DNA of 6,964 nucleotides from Solirubrobacteraceae bacterium (GTDB lineage: Bacteria > Actinomycetota > Thermoleophilia > Solirubrobacterales > Solirubrobacteraceae): positions 1-6,964 of the forward strand of contig JAICUS010000323.1 of NCBI GenBank assembly GCA_025935735.1, in the 5' to 3' direction. Shown one piece after another: positions 1-6,005 of this stretch (position 1 is the stretch's first letter; each line of letters starts with the position of its first letter). The position numbers were made by a program, and so were the translations under genes. The notes under the pieces are model-generated. The model saw nothing but the letters and a program-made list of their open reading frames with translations, searched no databases and was not told the DNA's origin.

Positions 1-1246
1 CCACCGCGGCGTCGAGCAGCAGCGCCGCCTCCACCTCCGCGGGCCCGATCCGGTAGGCGCCGCTCTTGATGATGTCGTCGGCGCGGCCGTGGAAGTACAG
101 CTGCCCGCGCTCGTCCGCCTGGGCCGTGTCGCCCGTCAGCAGCCAGCCGGGCGGCGCGCCCAGATGGCACACGGGGTCGTCGGCGGCGACCGCTATCTGC
201 CCCGGCGCGCCCTCGGGCACGGGCTGCAGGTCGTCGTCGAGCAGCGCGATCCCCCGCCCCGGGTACGGCCGGCCGAGGCACATGGGATCCAGCGCGCCCA
301 GCATCGTCGAGTGGCCGATCAGCGCGTTCGCCTCGGTCTGGCCGTAGGCGTTGTTCACCGTCACGCCCAGCTCCTCGTCCGCCCAGGCCAGCAGATCCGG
401 CTCGACCGCCTCGGCGCCGGTGACCAGGCAGCGCAGCCGCAGCCCGTCCAGCCGCACTCCGGACTGGCGCAGCAGCCGCAGCACGGTCGGCGGGAACAGC
501 CCGACCGACACGCCGTGCGCGCGCAGCAGCGCGACCGTGCGCTCGGGGTCGAACCGGCGCTCGCGGAACGCCACCACCGGGATGCCGTGGGCCAGCGGGA
601 CGAGCAGCCCGAGCCACAAGCCGCCGCCCCACGCCCAGTCGACCGGGCCGTAGGAGACGTCGCCGGGCCGGATGCCGTCAAGCGCGAAGTCGATCGCGTG
701 GTGGCCGAGCAGCACGCGGTGCCCGTGCAGGATCCCCTTGGGCTTGCCGGTCGTGCCCGACGTGTAGAGCAGGATCGCCGGCGTGTCGGGCGCGGTCGCG
801 GCGAACGGCGCGGGCGGCCCGTCGCGCAGTTGTGCCGGCGGCACGCCCTCGGGGCCGATCAGCACCCGCGGCTCGCTGTCAGCCAGGCGGTGCGCGACGC
901 CGTCGGCGCCGAGCACGTTGGAGATCGGCACGAGGATCGCCCCGAGCCGGAGCACGGCCAGCACGCACGCCGCCATGTCGACGCCCTGCGAGAGCTTGAC
1001 CGCGACCCGGTCGCCCGGCGCGACGCCGAGCGCGGCGAGCCCGCCGGCCACGCGCGCCGAGAGCGCGTCCAGCTCGCCGAACGTCACCCGCCCGCCGCCG
1101 GCGTCGATCAGCGCGACGTCGCCGGCGGGCGCCCGCAGGCAGTCGGCGGCGATGTTGTACCGCGCCGGCAGCACGACCCGGAACCGCTCCGCCGCGTCCT
1201 CCCACGAGCGCGCGTCGCGCAGGACGAGGTCGCGCAGGCCGGTCAC
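1..1246 (-). CDS. AMP-forming acyl-CoA synthetase (ACS/ACSM-like), 3' end beyond window
   Basis: Adenylate-forming ligase that would activate a carboxylic acid with ATP and CoA to an acyl-CoA in the cytoplasm. 415 codons are visible. Seen motifs: RYNIAADC near residue 29, typical of acetyl/medium-chain acyl-CoA synthetases; the P-loop YTSGTTGKPKG at 161-171; PVDWAWGGGLW at 201-211; YGQTE at 301-305; TGD at 371-373 and the hinge region HGRADDIIKSGAYRIGPAEVE at 386-406. The end with the catalytic A10 lysine lies past the left edge. The P-loop sits early, so the N-terminal part is compact. The GTG start (1246-1244) overlaps the stop of the CoA-transferase gene as GTGA and has only a weak Shine-Dalgarno, so coupled translation is inferred. 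Last visible gene of the leftward operon. Acid specificity cannot be told; an acetyl-CoA-synthetase-like medium or branched acid ligase is the best guess. Confidence 0.93.
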   Translation of the reverse strand, partial: MTGLRDLVLRDARSWEDAAERFRVVLPARYNIAADCLRAPAGDVALIDAGGGRVTFGELDALSARVAGGLAALGVAPGDRVAVKLSQGVDMAACVLAVLRLGAILVPISNVLGADGVAHRLADSEPRVLIGPEGVPPAQLRDGPPAPFAATAPDTPAILLYTSGTTGKPKGILHGHRVLLGHHAIDFALDGIRPGDVSYGPVDWAWGGGLWLGLLVPLAHGIPVVAFRERRFDPERTVALLRAHGVSVGLFPPTVLRLLRQSGVRLDGLRLRCLVTGAEAVEPDLLAWADEELGVTVNNAYGQTEANALIGHSTMLGALDPMCLGRPYPGRGIALLDDDLQPVPEGAPGQIAVAADDPVCHLGAPPGWLLTGDTAQADERGQLYFHGRADDIIKSGAYRIGPAEVEAALLLDAAV

Positions 1247-2382
1247 GCGAGCCCCAGCTCGGCCAGCACCTCGGCCGTGTGCTCGCCCAGGCCGGGCGGC
1301 GGCCGGCGCACCGCGCCCGGCGTGGCCGAGAGCTTCACGGGCACGCCGGTGACCCGCAGCGGCCCGGAGGCGTGGTCGGTCTCCACCACCATCTCGTTGT
1401 GGAGCACCTGCGGGTCGGCGAACACCTCCGCGTAGTCGTTCACCGGCCCGACGATCACGTCGTGCGACCACAGCACCTCGAGCGCGGCGTCGCGCGGGCG
1501 CTCCGCCAGCCAGCCGGAGATCAACTCGTCCAGCTCGTCGCGGTGCGCCAGCCGCTCGGCGTTCCCGCGGAAACGCTCATCCGACGCCAGCTCCGGCCGG
1601 CCGAGCGCCGCGCACAGGTTGGCGAAGAACTTGTCGTTGTAACAAGCGAGGTGCACGAAGCGGCCGTCCGCGCAGCGGTAGGCGTTGTAGGGCGCGTACC
1701 AGTCGATCGAGTTGCCCAGCCGCGGCTGCTGGCGCCCGAGCAGGAAGTACTGGCCGGTGTAGGGCGCCTGCAGGTGGATGAGCCCGTCGATCAGCGAGAC
1801 GTCGACGCGCTGGCCCTCGCCTGTGCGCTGCCGCGCCCACAGCGCGCTCAGCGCCCCGTAGGCCACCAGCACCGAGGCCATCGCGTCGGCCACCGGCGGG
1901 CCGGCCTTAACCGGGTCGCCGCCCGCGGGCCCGGTCACGTTGAGCAGCCCGCTGACCGCCTGGGCCACCGGGTCGATGCCCGGCCGGCCGGCGTACGGGC
2001 CGTCGGCGCCGAACGTGGAGACGCCGACGGACACGAGCCGCGGGTTGCGCGCGTGCAGCGTCTCCCAGTCGAGCCCCAGCCGCGCCTTCGCGCGCGGGCG
2101 CAGGTTCTCCACCAGCACGTCCGCCCAGTCGACCAGCGCGCCGAGCACCTCGCTCCCCTCCTCCGTGCGCAGGTCGACCGCGATCGAGCGCTTGTTGCGG
2201 TTGATGCCCACGAACACGCCGCTGTCGGTCTCGGTGCGCGGCCCGATCCGGCGCGTCTCGTCGCCATTGGGCGGCTCGAGCTTGATCACGTCGGCGCCGA
2301 GGTCGCCCAGCAGCGTCGCGCCGTACGGCCCGGCCATCATCGACGCGGCGTCCAGGACGCGGATGTCCTCCAGCGCCCTCAC
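1243..2382 (-). CDS. CaiB/BaiF family class III CoA-transferase
   Basis: 379-residue protein that by family moves CoA between acyl groups through an enzyme-bound aspartyl-CoA intermediate. The N-terminus (LEDIRVLDAASMMAGPYGATLLGDLGADVIKLEPP, written here as two blocks: LEDIRVLDAASMMAGPYG and ATLLGDLGADVIKLEPP, residues 4-38) is the classic family opening. It is followed by NRNKRSIAVDLRTEEG at 61-76 and GQRVDVSLIDGL further on. The expected nucleophile is Asp166 in GPPVADAMAS (161-170). Length is normal for the family (about 380-410). The start is GTG at 2382-2380, overlapping the dehydrogenase stop by 4 bases (GTGA). There is no good Shine-Dalgarno, so coupling is likely. Its place beside a CoA ligase suggests that it recycles CoA between product and substrate, or activates a different acid from the ligase. 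Substrates are not readable from sequence. Confidence 0.94.
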   Translation of the reverse strand: MRALEDIRVLDAASMMAGPYGATLLGDLGADVIKLEPPNGDETRRIGPRTETDSGVFVGINRNKRSIAVDLRTEEGSEVLGALVDWADVLVENLRPRAKARLGLDWETLHARNPRLVSVGVSTFGADGPYAGRPGIDPVAQAVSGLLNVTGPAGGDPVKAGPPVADAMASVLVAYGALSALWARQRTGEGQRVDVSLIDGLIHLQAPYTGQYFLLGRQQPRLGNSIDWYAPYNAYRCADGRFVHLACYNDKFFANLCAALGRPELASDERFRGNAERLAHRDELDELISGWLAERPRDAALEVLWSHDVIVGPVNDYAEVFADPQVLHNEMVVETDHASGPLRVTGVPVKLSATPGAVRRPPPGLGEHTAEVLAELGLA

Positions 2383-3527
2383 GACGCCGGCAGCCCGAGC
2401 GCCCGGGCGACGATCGTGCGCTGGACCTGCGACGGGCCGCCGGCCACGGTGGCGATCACCGCGTCGGCGTAGTGCATGGTCAGCGGGTGCTCGTCGATGT
2501 AGGCGTAGCCGCCGTGCATGCCCATCGCCGCGCGGGTGGCGTCGGCGTAGAGCTCGGCCGAGGCGATCTTGGCCATCGACGCCTCCTTCTCGTACGGGCG
2601 CCCGAGGTCGTGCAGCTGCGCGCCGCGGTAGACGAGCAGGCGCGTCGCCTCGGCGCGGGTGAACAGGTCGACCAGCGGGTGCGAGATGCCCTGGAAGGCG
2701 CCGACCGGGCGGCCGAACTGCTCGCGCGTCTTCACGTGCTCCAGCGTGTCCTCCAGCACCTGGAACGTCGCCCCGACGAACCCGGCGCTGATGATCAGCC
2801 GCTCGAGCGCGAGGTCGGAGGTCAGCACGCGCCAGCCGCCGTTCTCGGGCCCGACCAAGCGATCGACCGGCACCTCCACGTCGTCGAGGAAGACCTCGTA
2901 GACGCCGGTGATCTTGCGGCCGAGCGTCGGCAGCCGCGCCAGCGTGACGCCGGGGGCGCTCGGGTCGAGCAGCAGCAGGCTGATCCCGAGGTGCTTGCGC
3001 GCGTCCGGATCGGTGCGGACGTAGAGCTGGATGAGCGTGTCCGGCAGCCCGGCCGCCTCGCAGAACGTCTTCTGGCCGCGGACGACGTAGCGCTCGCCGT
3101 CGCGCCGCGCGCGGGTCTTCAGCGACGCGGCGTCGGAGCCGGCGTCGGGCTCGGTCACCGCCACCGACAGCCGCAGCGAGCCGTCCATGATGCGCGGGAT
3201 CAAGTCGGCCTTCTGCGCGTCCGTGCCGTGGGCGACCAGAGTCCGCAGCCCCGAGGAGGTGAGGCTGAAGCAGGCCACCAGGTCGGTGCTCGCCCGGCCC
3301 AGCTCCTCGGAGACGACCATCAGCTCGAGCGCGCCGCCCGAGCCCCACTCGGGGTCGTCGAGCCCGATCCCGTACCAGCCCATGGCGGCGATGCGGTCGA
3401 ACACCTCGCGCGGGTACGCGCGGGCCCGGTCCCACTCCAGCGCCTTCCACTGGTTGCACTCGCGGGCCACGAAGCGCCGCGCGGTCTCGCGCAGGAGTTC
3501 GATCTCCTCGCCGTCGATCCCGGTCAC
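2379..3527 (-). CDS. Acyl-CoA dehydrogenase family protein, catalytic Glu apparently at the isovaleryl-CoA-dehydrogenase position
   Basis: 382-residue FAD flavoenzyme expected to introduce an alpha,beta double bond into an acyl-CoA and pass electrons to an electron-transfer flavoprotein. Seen: the helical N-domain; the FAD/substrate strand motif AVTEPDAGSD at 123-132; REQFGRPVGAFQ at 268-279; and the C-terminal MHGGYAYIDEHPLTMHYADA (337-356), then VAGGPSQVQR (361-370). At the usual catalytic-Glu site (the E of YEGT) this protein has Ala362. It has Glu242 in LALERL (239-244), which matches the place of the base in isovaleryl-CoA and long-chain dehydrogenases (DLERL). I infer that Glu242 is the base. 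Start: GTG at 3527-3525, in a GTGA overlap with the crotonase gene, with Shine-Dalgarno AGGGAG (3540-3535) 7 bases upstream. An ATG further upstream at 3674 would overlap the crotonase heavily and is rejected. Length matches the family. Confidence 0.94.
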   Translation of the reverse strand: MTGIDGEEIELLRETARRFVARECNQWKALEWDRARAYPREVFDRIAAMGWYGIGLDDPEWGSGGALELMVVSEELGRASTDLVACFSLTSSGLRTLVAHGTDAQKADLIPRIMDGSLRLSVAVTEPDAGSDAASLKTRARRDGERYVVRGQKTFCEAAGLPDTLIQLYVRTDPDARKHLGISLLLLDPSAPGVTLARLPTLGRKITGVYEVFLDDVEVPVDRLVGPENGGWRVLTSDLALERLIISAGFVGATFQVLEDTLEHVKTREQFGRPVGAFQGISHPLVDLFTRAEATRLLVYRGAQLHDLGRPYEKEASMAKIASAELYADATRAAMGMHGGYAYIDEHPLTMHYADAVIATVAGGPSQVQRTIVARALGLPAS

Positions 3528-4135
3528 GTCAACGCTCCCTTCGCGGTGGCCATGGACGCGGGCGGAACCGCCGCGAGCGAAGCGCACAGCTCGCGGGCCG
3601 CGGCGAGCAGCTCCTCGCGCGAAGCGAGCACCCGCGCGACCGCCCCGCCGGCCAGCGCATCCTCCGCGCTCCACGTCGTCCCCGTGTAGGTGAGCCCCGC
3701 CGCCCGCACCGGTCCCACCACTTGCACCAGCCGCCGCATCAGCGGCTCGGGCAGCCGGAACCCCTTGGCCAGCTCGGGCAGGGAAAACCGCGCCGAACGG
3801 CTCGCGAGGCAGACGTCGCAGGCCAGCGCGAGCCCCCAGCCGCCGCCGATCGCCGGCCCGTGCACGGCGGCCACGGTCGGCTGCGGCAGCTCGCCCAGCG
3901 CGAGCAGCACCTCGGCGATCAGCTCGAAGCGCCGCTCGCGCGCGGTCTCGTGCAGGTCCGCGCCGGCGCAGAACGCCTCGCCGGCGCCGGTCAGCAGGAC
4001 CGCGCGGCAGTCGCCGAGCGTGCGCAGGTGCTCGCGCAGCGCCTCCAGCAGTGCGACGTCGAACGCGTTGCGGCGCTCGGGCCGGTCGAGCACGAGCTCG
4101 GCGACGCCGTCGCGGTCGGTGCGGGAGACGCTCAT
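3524..4135 (-). CDS. Short enoyl-CoA hydratase/isomerase (crotonase) family protein
   Basis: 203-residue crotonase-fold protein, likely acting on the enoyl-CoA made by the neighbouring dehydrogenase. Seen: DRPERRNAFD at 17-26, oxyanion-hole strand AFCAGADL at 54-61, second oxyanion loop GPAIGGG at 93-99, and SLPELAKGF at 118-126. Glu121 aligns with the second catalytic Glu of rat enoyl-CoA hydratase (Glu164). The first (Glu144, in GGGCE) is replaced by Gly101 in GGGWG. It stops at AKGALT, about 50 residues before the usual family end (about 255), so the C-terminal helices are missing. The end looks native, because the stop forms a GTGA overlap with the next gene. ATG start at 4135-4133 overlaps the LLM stop as ATGA. 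With one Glu, isomerase or other crotonase chemistry is as likely as hydration. The specific reaction is uncertain. Confidence 0.9.
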   Translation of the reverse strand: MSVSRTDRDGVAELVLDRPERRNAFDVALLEALREHLRTLGDCRAVLLTGAGEAFCAGADLHETARERRFELIAEVLLALGELPQPTVAAVHGPAIGGGWGLALACDVCLASRSARFSLPELAKGFRLPEPLMRRLVQVVGPVRAAGLTYTGTTWSAEDALAGGAVARVLASREELLAAARELCASLAAVPPASMATAKGALT

Positions 4136-5205
4136 CGCGCCGCCGGCACCCGCTCCGGCCAGACCTCGCCGATCACCTCGCGGCGCAGCAGCTCGGCCGC
4201 CTCGGCGGGGTCCGGGCCGAGCGGGGCGCCGATGTAGAACTCGGTGTAGCCCTCGGCCTCGGCCAGCCCGCGCAGCTCGAGCAGCGGCCCGACGACCTCC
4301 TCCGGCGTGCCCGAGATCACCAGCGCGTCGGCCAGCTCGGCGGAGACGCGGTCGGCCGCCCCGGCCAGCCCATGGCCGGCGTCGACCGCGGCCTTCACCG
4401 CCGCCGCGCACTCGATGTCCAGGCCAACGGCGGCGAGGTCGTCCCACAGCGCCGGGTTGCTGACGGTCAGCGCGGCCTGGCGGCGGGCCTGGGCGCGGGC
4501 GGCCGCGCGGTCGGCGGACACCGACAGGTTGATGCCGTAGATCAGCCGCAGCGGCGGCAGCTCCGGCGGGCGGACCGCGCGCATCGCGGCCAGCCCGCAC
4601 AGCTCGCTGAAGCGCCCGCAGCGGAACGCGGCGAGCGAGACCGTGGGCAGGTTCGACGCCGAGATCATGCCGTCGGCCACCGTGGCGGCCACCTTCTGGA
4701 TCTTCGGCCCGACGCCGGCCACGACGACGGCCGGCGGACGCTCGACCTCGAACGTGAGCCTGGCCACCGCGCCCGGCCGGAAGCCCAGCGTCTCGCCGAG
4801 CACCGGGAAGCCGTCCAGCTCGACCGCCTCGCCCGCCCACAGCGCGCGCATCAGCACGATCGCCTCGCGCGCCACGGTGACCGGGCGGCGCTTCGCGAAC
4901 AGGCTGTTCACCAGCGCGCCGCCGGTGCCGAAGCCGAGGACCATCTCGCGCCCCGGCGCGACCAGCTCGGCGATCGTCGCGGCCGAGGAGGCCATCTCCA
5001 CCGGGTTGCGGCCGACGGCGTACGTGACGTTCGTGCCCACGCCGCAGCCGGCTTGCGCGAGCCCGGCCAGCAGCACGTAGACGTTGCGGGCGAGCATCTG
5101 GTCCTGCACCCAGACGACGTCGACCGCGTCGCGCAGCGCCTCGCCGACCGCCAGCAGCTCGCGGGCGCTGCTCCACGGCGCCAGCTGGATGCCGAGGCGA
5201 CTCAT
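4132..5205 (-). CDS. LLM class (luciferase-like, probably F420-dependent) oxidoreductase, first gene of leftward operon
   Basis: 357-residue TIM-barrel protein of the bacterial-luciferase/Mer-like superfamily. Members use F420 or FMN for hydride transfer or mono-oxygenation. Seen: MSRLGIQLAPW start; GVGTNVTYAVGRNPVEMAS (55-73), the typical strand followed by the RxP helix; ATIAELVAPGREMVLGFGTG (76-95); AREAIVLMRALWAGEAVEL (112-130); and AGVGPKIQKVAATVADGMI (163-181), the phosphate-binding end. Length is usual. The start at ATG 5205-5203 is chosen because the family N-terminus begins there and a good promoter sits immediately upstream. A longer reading to 5295 would run through that promoter. 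No Shine-Dalgarno is visible; transcription probably begins at or within a base of the ATG (leaderless). An operator-like palindrome covers the start. Its substrate is unknown; operon context points to an acid or its CoA ester. Confidence 0.92.
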   Translation of the reverse strand: MSRLGIQLAPWSSARELLAVGEALRDAVDVVWVQDQMLARNVYVLLAGLAQAGCGVGTNVTYAVGRNPVEMASSAATIAELVAPGREMVLGFGTGGALVNSLFAKRRPVTVAREAIVLMRALWAGEAVELDGFPVLGETLGFRPGAVARLTFEVERPPAVVVAGVGPKIQKVAATVADGMISASNLPTVSLAAFRCGRFSELCGLAAMRAVRPPELPPLRLIYGINLSVSADRAAARAQARRQAALTVSNPALWDDLAAVGLDIECAAAVKAAVDAGHGLAGAADRVSAELADALVISGTPEEVVGPLLELRGLAEAEGYTEFYIGAPLGPDPAEAAELLRREVIGEVWPERVPAAR

Positions 5206-5219
5206 CAGACGTCTTATAA
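5202..5219. promoter_or_regulatory. Operator-like palindrome 1, overlapping the LLM gene start
   Basis: TCATCAGACGTCTTATAA is an inverted repeat with 7 of 9 base pairs matching around the centre ACGT. It is the same as palindrome 2 in 15 of 18 positions, with the first 12 bases identical. It overlaps the -10 box and start codon of the leftward operon, so a bound protein would block transcription. The neighbouring FadR-type regulator is the natural candidate ligand; this is inference. Confidence 0.6.
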
Positions 5220-5241
5220 CCGCTCGTCCGGATTCGCGCAA
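5206..5241 (-). promoter_or_regulatory. Promoter of the leftward operon, apparently leaderless
   Basis: On the minus strand a -35 box TTGCGC (5241-5236) is followed by a 17-bp spacer and a -10 box TATAAG (5218-5213). Seven bases after the -10 box comes the A of the ATG of the LLM gene (5205). The spacing predicts a transcript starting at or next to the ATG, which agrees with the lack of a Shine-Dalgarno. The -10 box is the only clearly AT-rich stretch in the region. Confidence 0.6.
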
Positions 5242-5245
5242 GCGA

Positions 5246-5274
5246 TTGACTCGTCTGACCTCTTGTGCTTGACT
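5246..5274 (+). promoter_or_regulatory. Possible promoter of the rightward regulator gene
   Basis: TTGACT (5246-5251) is a good -35 box. With a 17-bp spacer the -10 position falls on TTGACT (5269-5274), preceded by TGC as in an extended -10, but the hexamer itself is poor (no A at position 2). Initiation near 5281-5283 would coincide with the in-frame GTG at 5283. The -10 assignment is weak; the 7-base TTGACTC occurs twice, 23 bp apart, and may instead be a binding repeat. Confidence 0.35.
5252..5258 (+). promoter_or_regulatory. Possible single operator half-site between the two palindromes
   Basis: CGTCTGA matches the half-site present on the reverse strand of both flanking palindromes (ACGTCTGATGA). 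There is no matching second arm. Seven bases is short, so it may be chance, but it lies inside the spacer of the possible rightward promoter. Confidence 0.25.
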
Positions 5275-6005
5275 CCGCCGCGGTGTCAGCGGCAATCAGT
5301 CATCAGACGTCCGATGAGTTCCGGCCGCGGCGGGTGGCCGACCGCGTGGTGGAGGAGCTCCGCACGTTCATCGAGAGCAACGGCCTGGAGCCGGGGACGA
5401 AGCTGCCGACCGAGCGCGTCTTCCTCGAGCAGCTCGGCGTCAGCCGCTCCTCGCTGCGCGAGGCGGTGCGCGTGCTGGCCACGCTCGGCCTGGTGGACGT
5501 CCGCCACGGCGACGGCATGTACGTGGCCGCGCCGCCCGAGGCGTGGCGGGAGTCCTCCTCGGCGATCTTCGACGCCACCGAGGAGCACGCGCTGCGCAAC
5601 CTGGTGGAGACGCGGCTGGGGATCGAGATCGCCGCGGTGACCGCGGCCGTGCAGCGGGCCACGGACGAGGACCTGGACCGCCTGCAGCGGCTGGTGGACG
5701 AGCAGGCGCGCAAGCTGGCGCGCGACCCCGCCTACTCCTGGGAGCCGCTCGGCTTCGAGCTGGCGGTGATCGAGGCGACCGGCAACACCTGGCTCTACGA
5801 GGTCGAGCTGCAGCTCCGCGAGGCCTGGCTCTCCCTGTCACGCGGGCTGCGCGCCTCGGTCGCGCGCTACGGCGAGTGGGTGTCCGAGCACCAGGCGGTC
5901 CTGGCCTCGCTGCGCTCGCGCAACGCCACGCAGGCGCAGCGGCTGGTCACCGCGCACGTGAGCTTCGAGCGCTTCGCCGAGGACATACACGGGAGGGGCG
6001 GATGA
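5265..6005 (+). CDS. GntR family (FadR subfamily, FCD domain) transcriptional regulator
   Basis: 246 residues from the outermost GTG, 240 from GTG 5283. The N-terminal winged helix-turn-helix covers about residues 22-88: RVADRVVEELRTFIESNG, then LEPGTKLPTERVFLEQLGVS, then RSSLREAVRVLATLGLVDVR and HGDGMYV. The helical FCD ligand domain follows, about 105-238. Its usual metal site is D..xFH then two His. Here the first two are Pro161 and Glu165 (PLGFE), while His209 (SEHQ) and His231 (TAHV) remain. Such proteins are usually acid-responsive repressors, so it probably controls both this transcript and the divergent operon, through the paired palindromes. Neither start has a Shine-Dalgarno. GTG 5283 would fit a leaderless transcript from the possible promoter. 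A start after the winged-helix beginning is excluded. The stop overlaps the next gene as ATGA. Confidence 0.93.
   Translation: MLDSAAVSAAISHQTSDEFRPRRVADRVVEELRTFIESNGLEPGTKLPTERVFLEQLGVSRSSLREAVRVLATLGLVDVRHGDGMYVAAPPEAWRESSSAIFDATEEHALRNLVETRLGIEIAAVTAAVQRATDEDLDRLQRLVDEQARKLARDPAYSWEPLGFELAVIEATGNTWLYEVELQLREAWLSLSRGLRASVARYGEWVSEHQAVLASLRSRNATQAQRLVTAHVSFERFAEDIHGRGG
5300..5317. promoter_or_regulatory. Operator-like palindrome 2, early in the regulator gene
   Basis: TCATCAGACGTCCGATGA pairs 8 of 9 positions around its centre and is the better of the two palindromes. It lies within codons 12-18 of the regulator reading frame as drawn, about 18-35 bases after the predicted start of transcription. 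A bound regulator there could act as a roadblock for autorepression, or pair with palindrome 1 at 98 bp centre-to-centre, about nine helical turns. Binding is inferred. Confidence 0.6.

Noticed and set aside
89..1435. Plus-strand open frame of 448 codons opposite the synthetase
   Set aside because: It is rich in Arg, Gln, Ala and His with no domain, and lies opposite a frame with clear adenylation motifs. Typical high-GC antisense shadow.
1243..3459. A possible dehydrogenase-CoA-transferase fusion in one long minus-strand frame of 738 codons
   Set aside because: Upstream of 2382 this frame is out of phase with the dehydrogenase and codes Arg-rich nonsense. The two genes are separate and overlap by four bases.
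3527..3674. Upstream ATG extension of the dehydrogenase
   Set aside because: The added residues are Arg/Gly-rich, unlike the family, and overlap the crotonase coding region. GTG 3527 has a Shine-Dalgarno and the shared overlap pattern.
5205..5295. N-terminal extension of the first LLM protein to 5295
   Set aside because: It would contain the promoter and half the intergenic region; the family N-terminus begins at MSRLGIQLAP.
4051..5640. Plus-strand open frame of 529 codons through the first LLM gene and the control region
   Set aside because: Low-complexity Arg/Ala/Gly composition; it crosses a promoter and runs out of frame into the regulator gene. Shadow.
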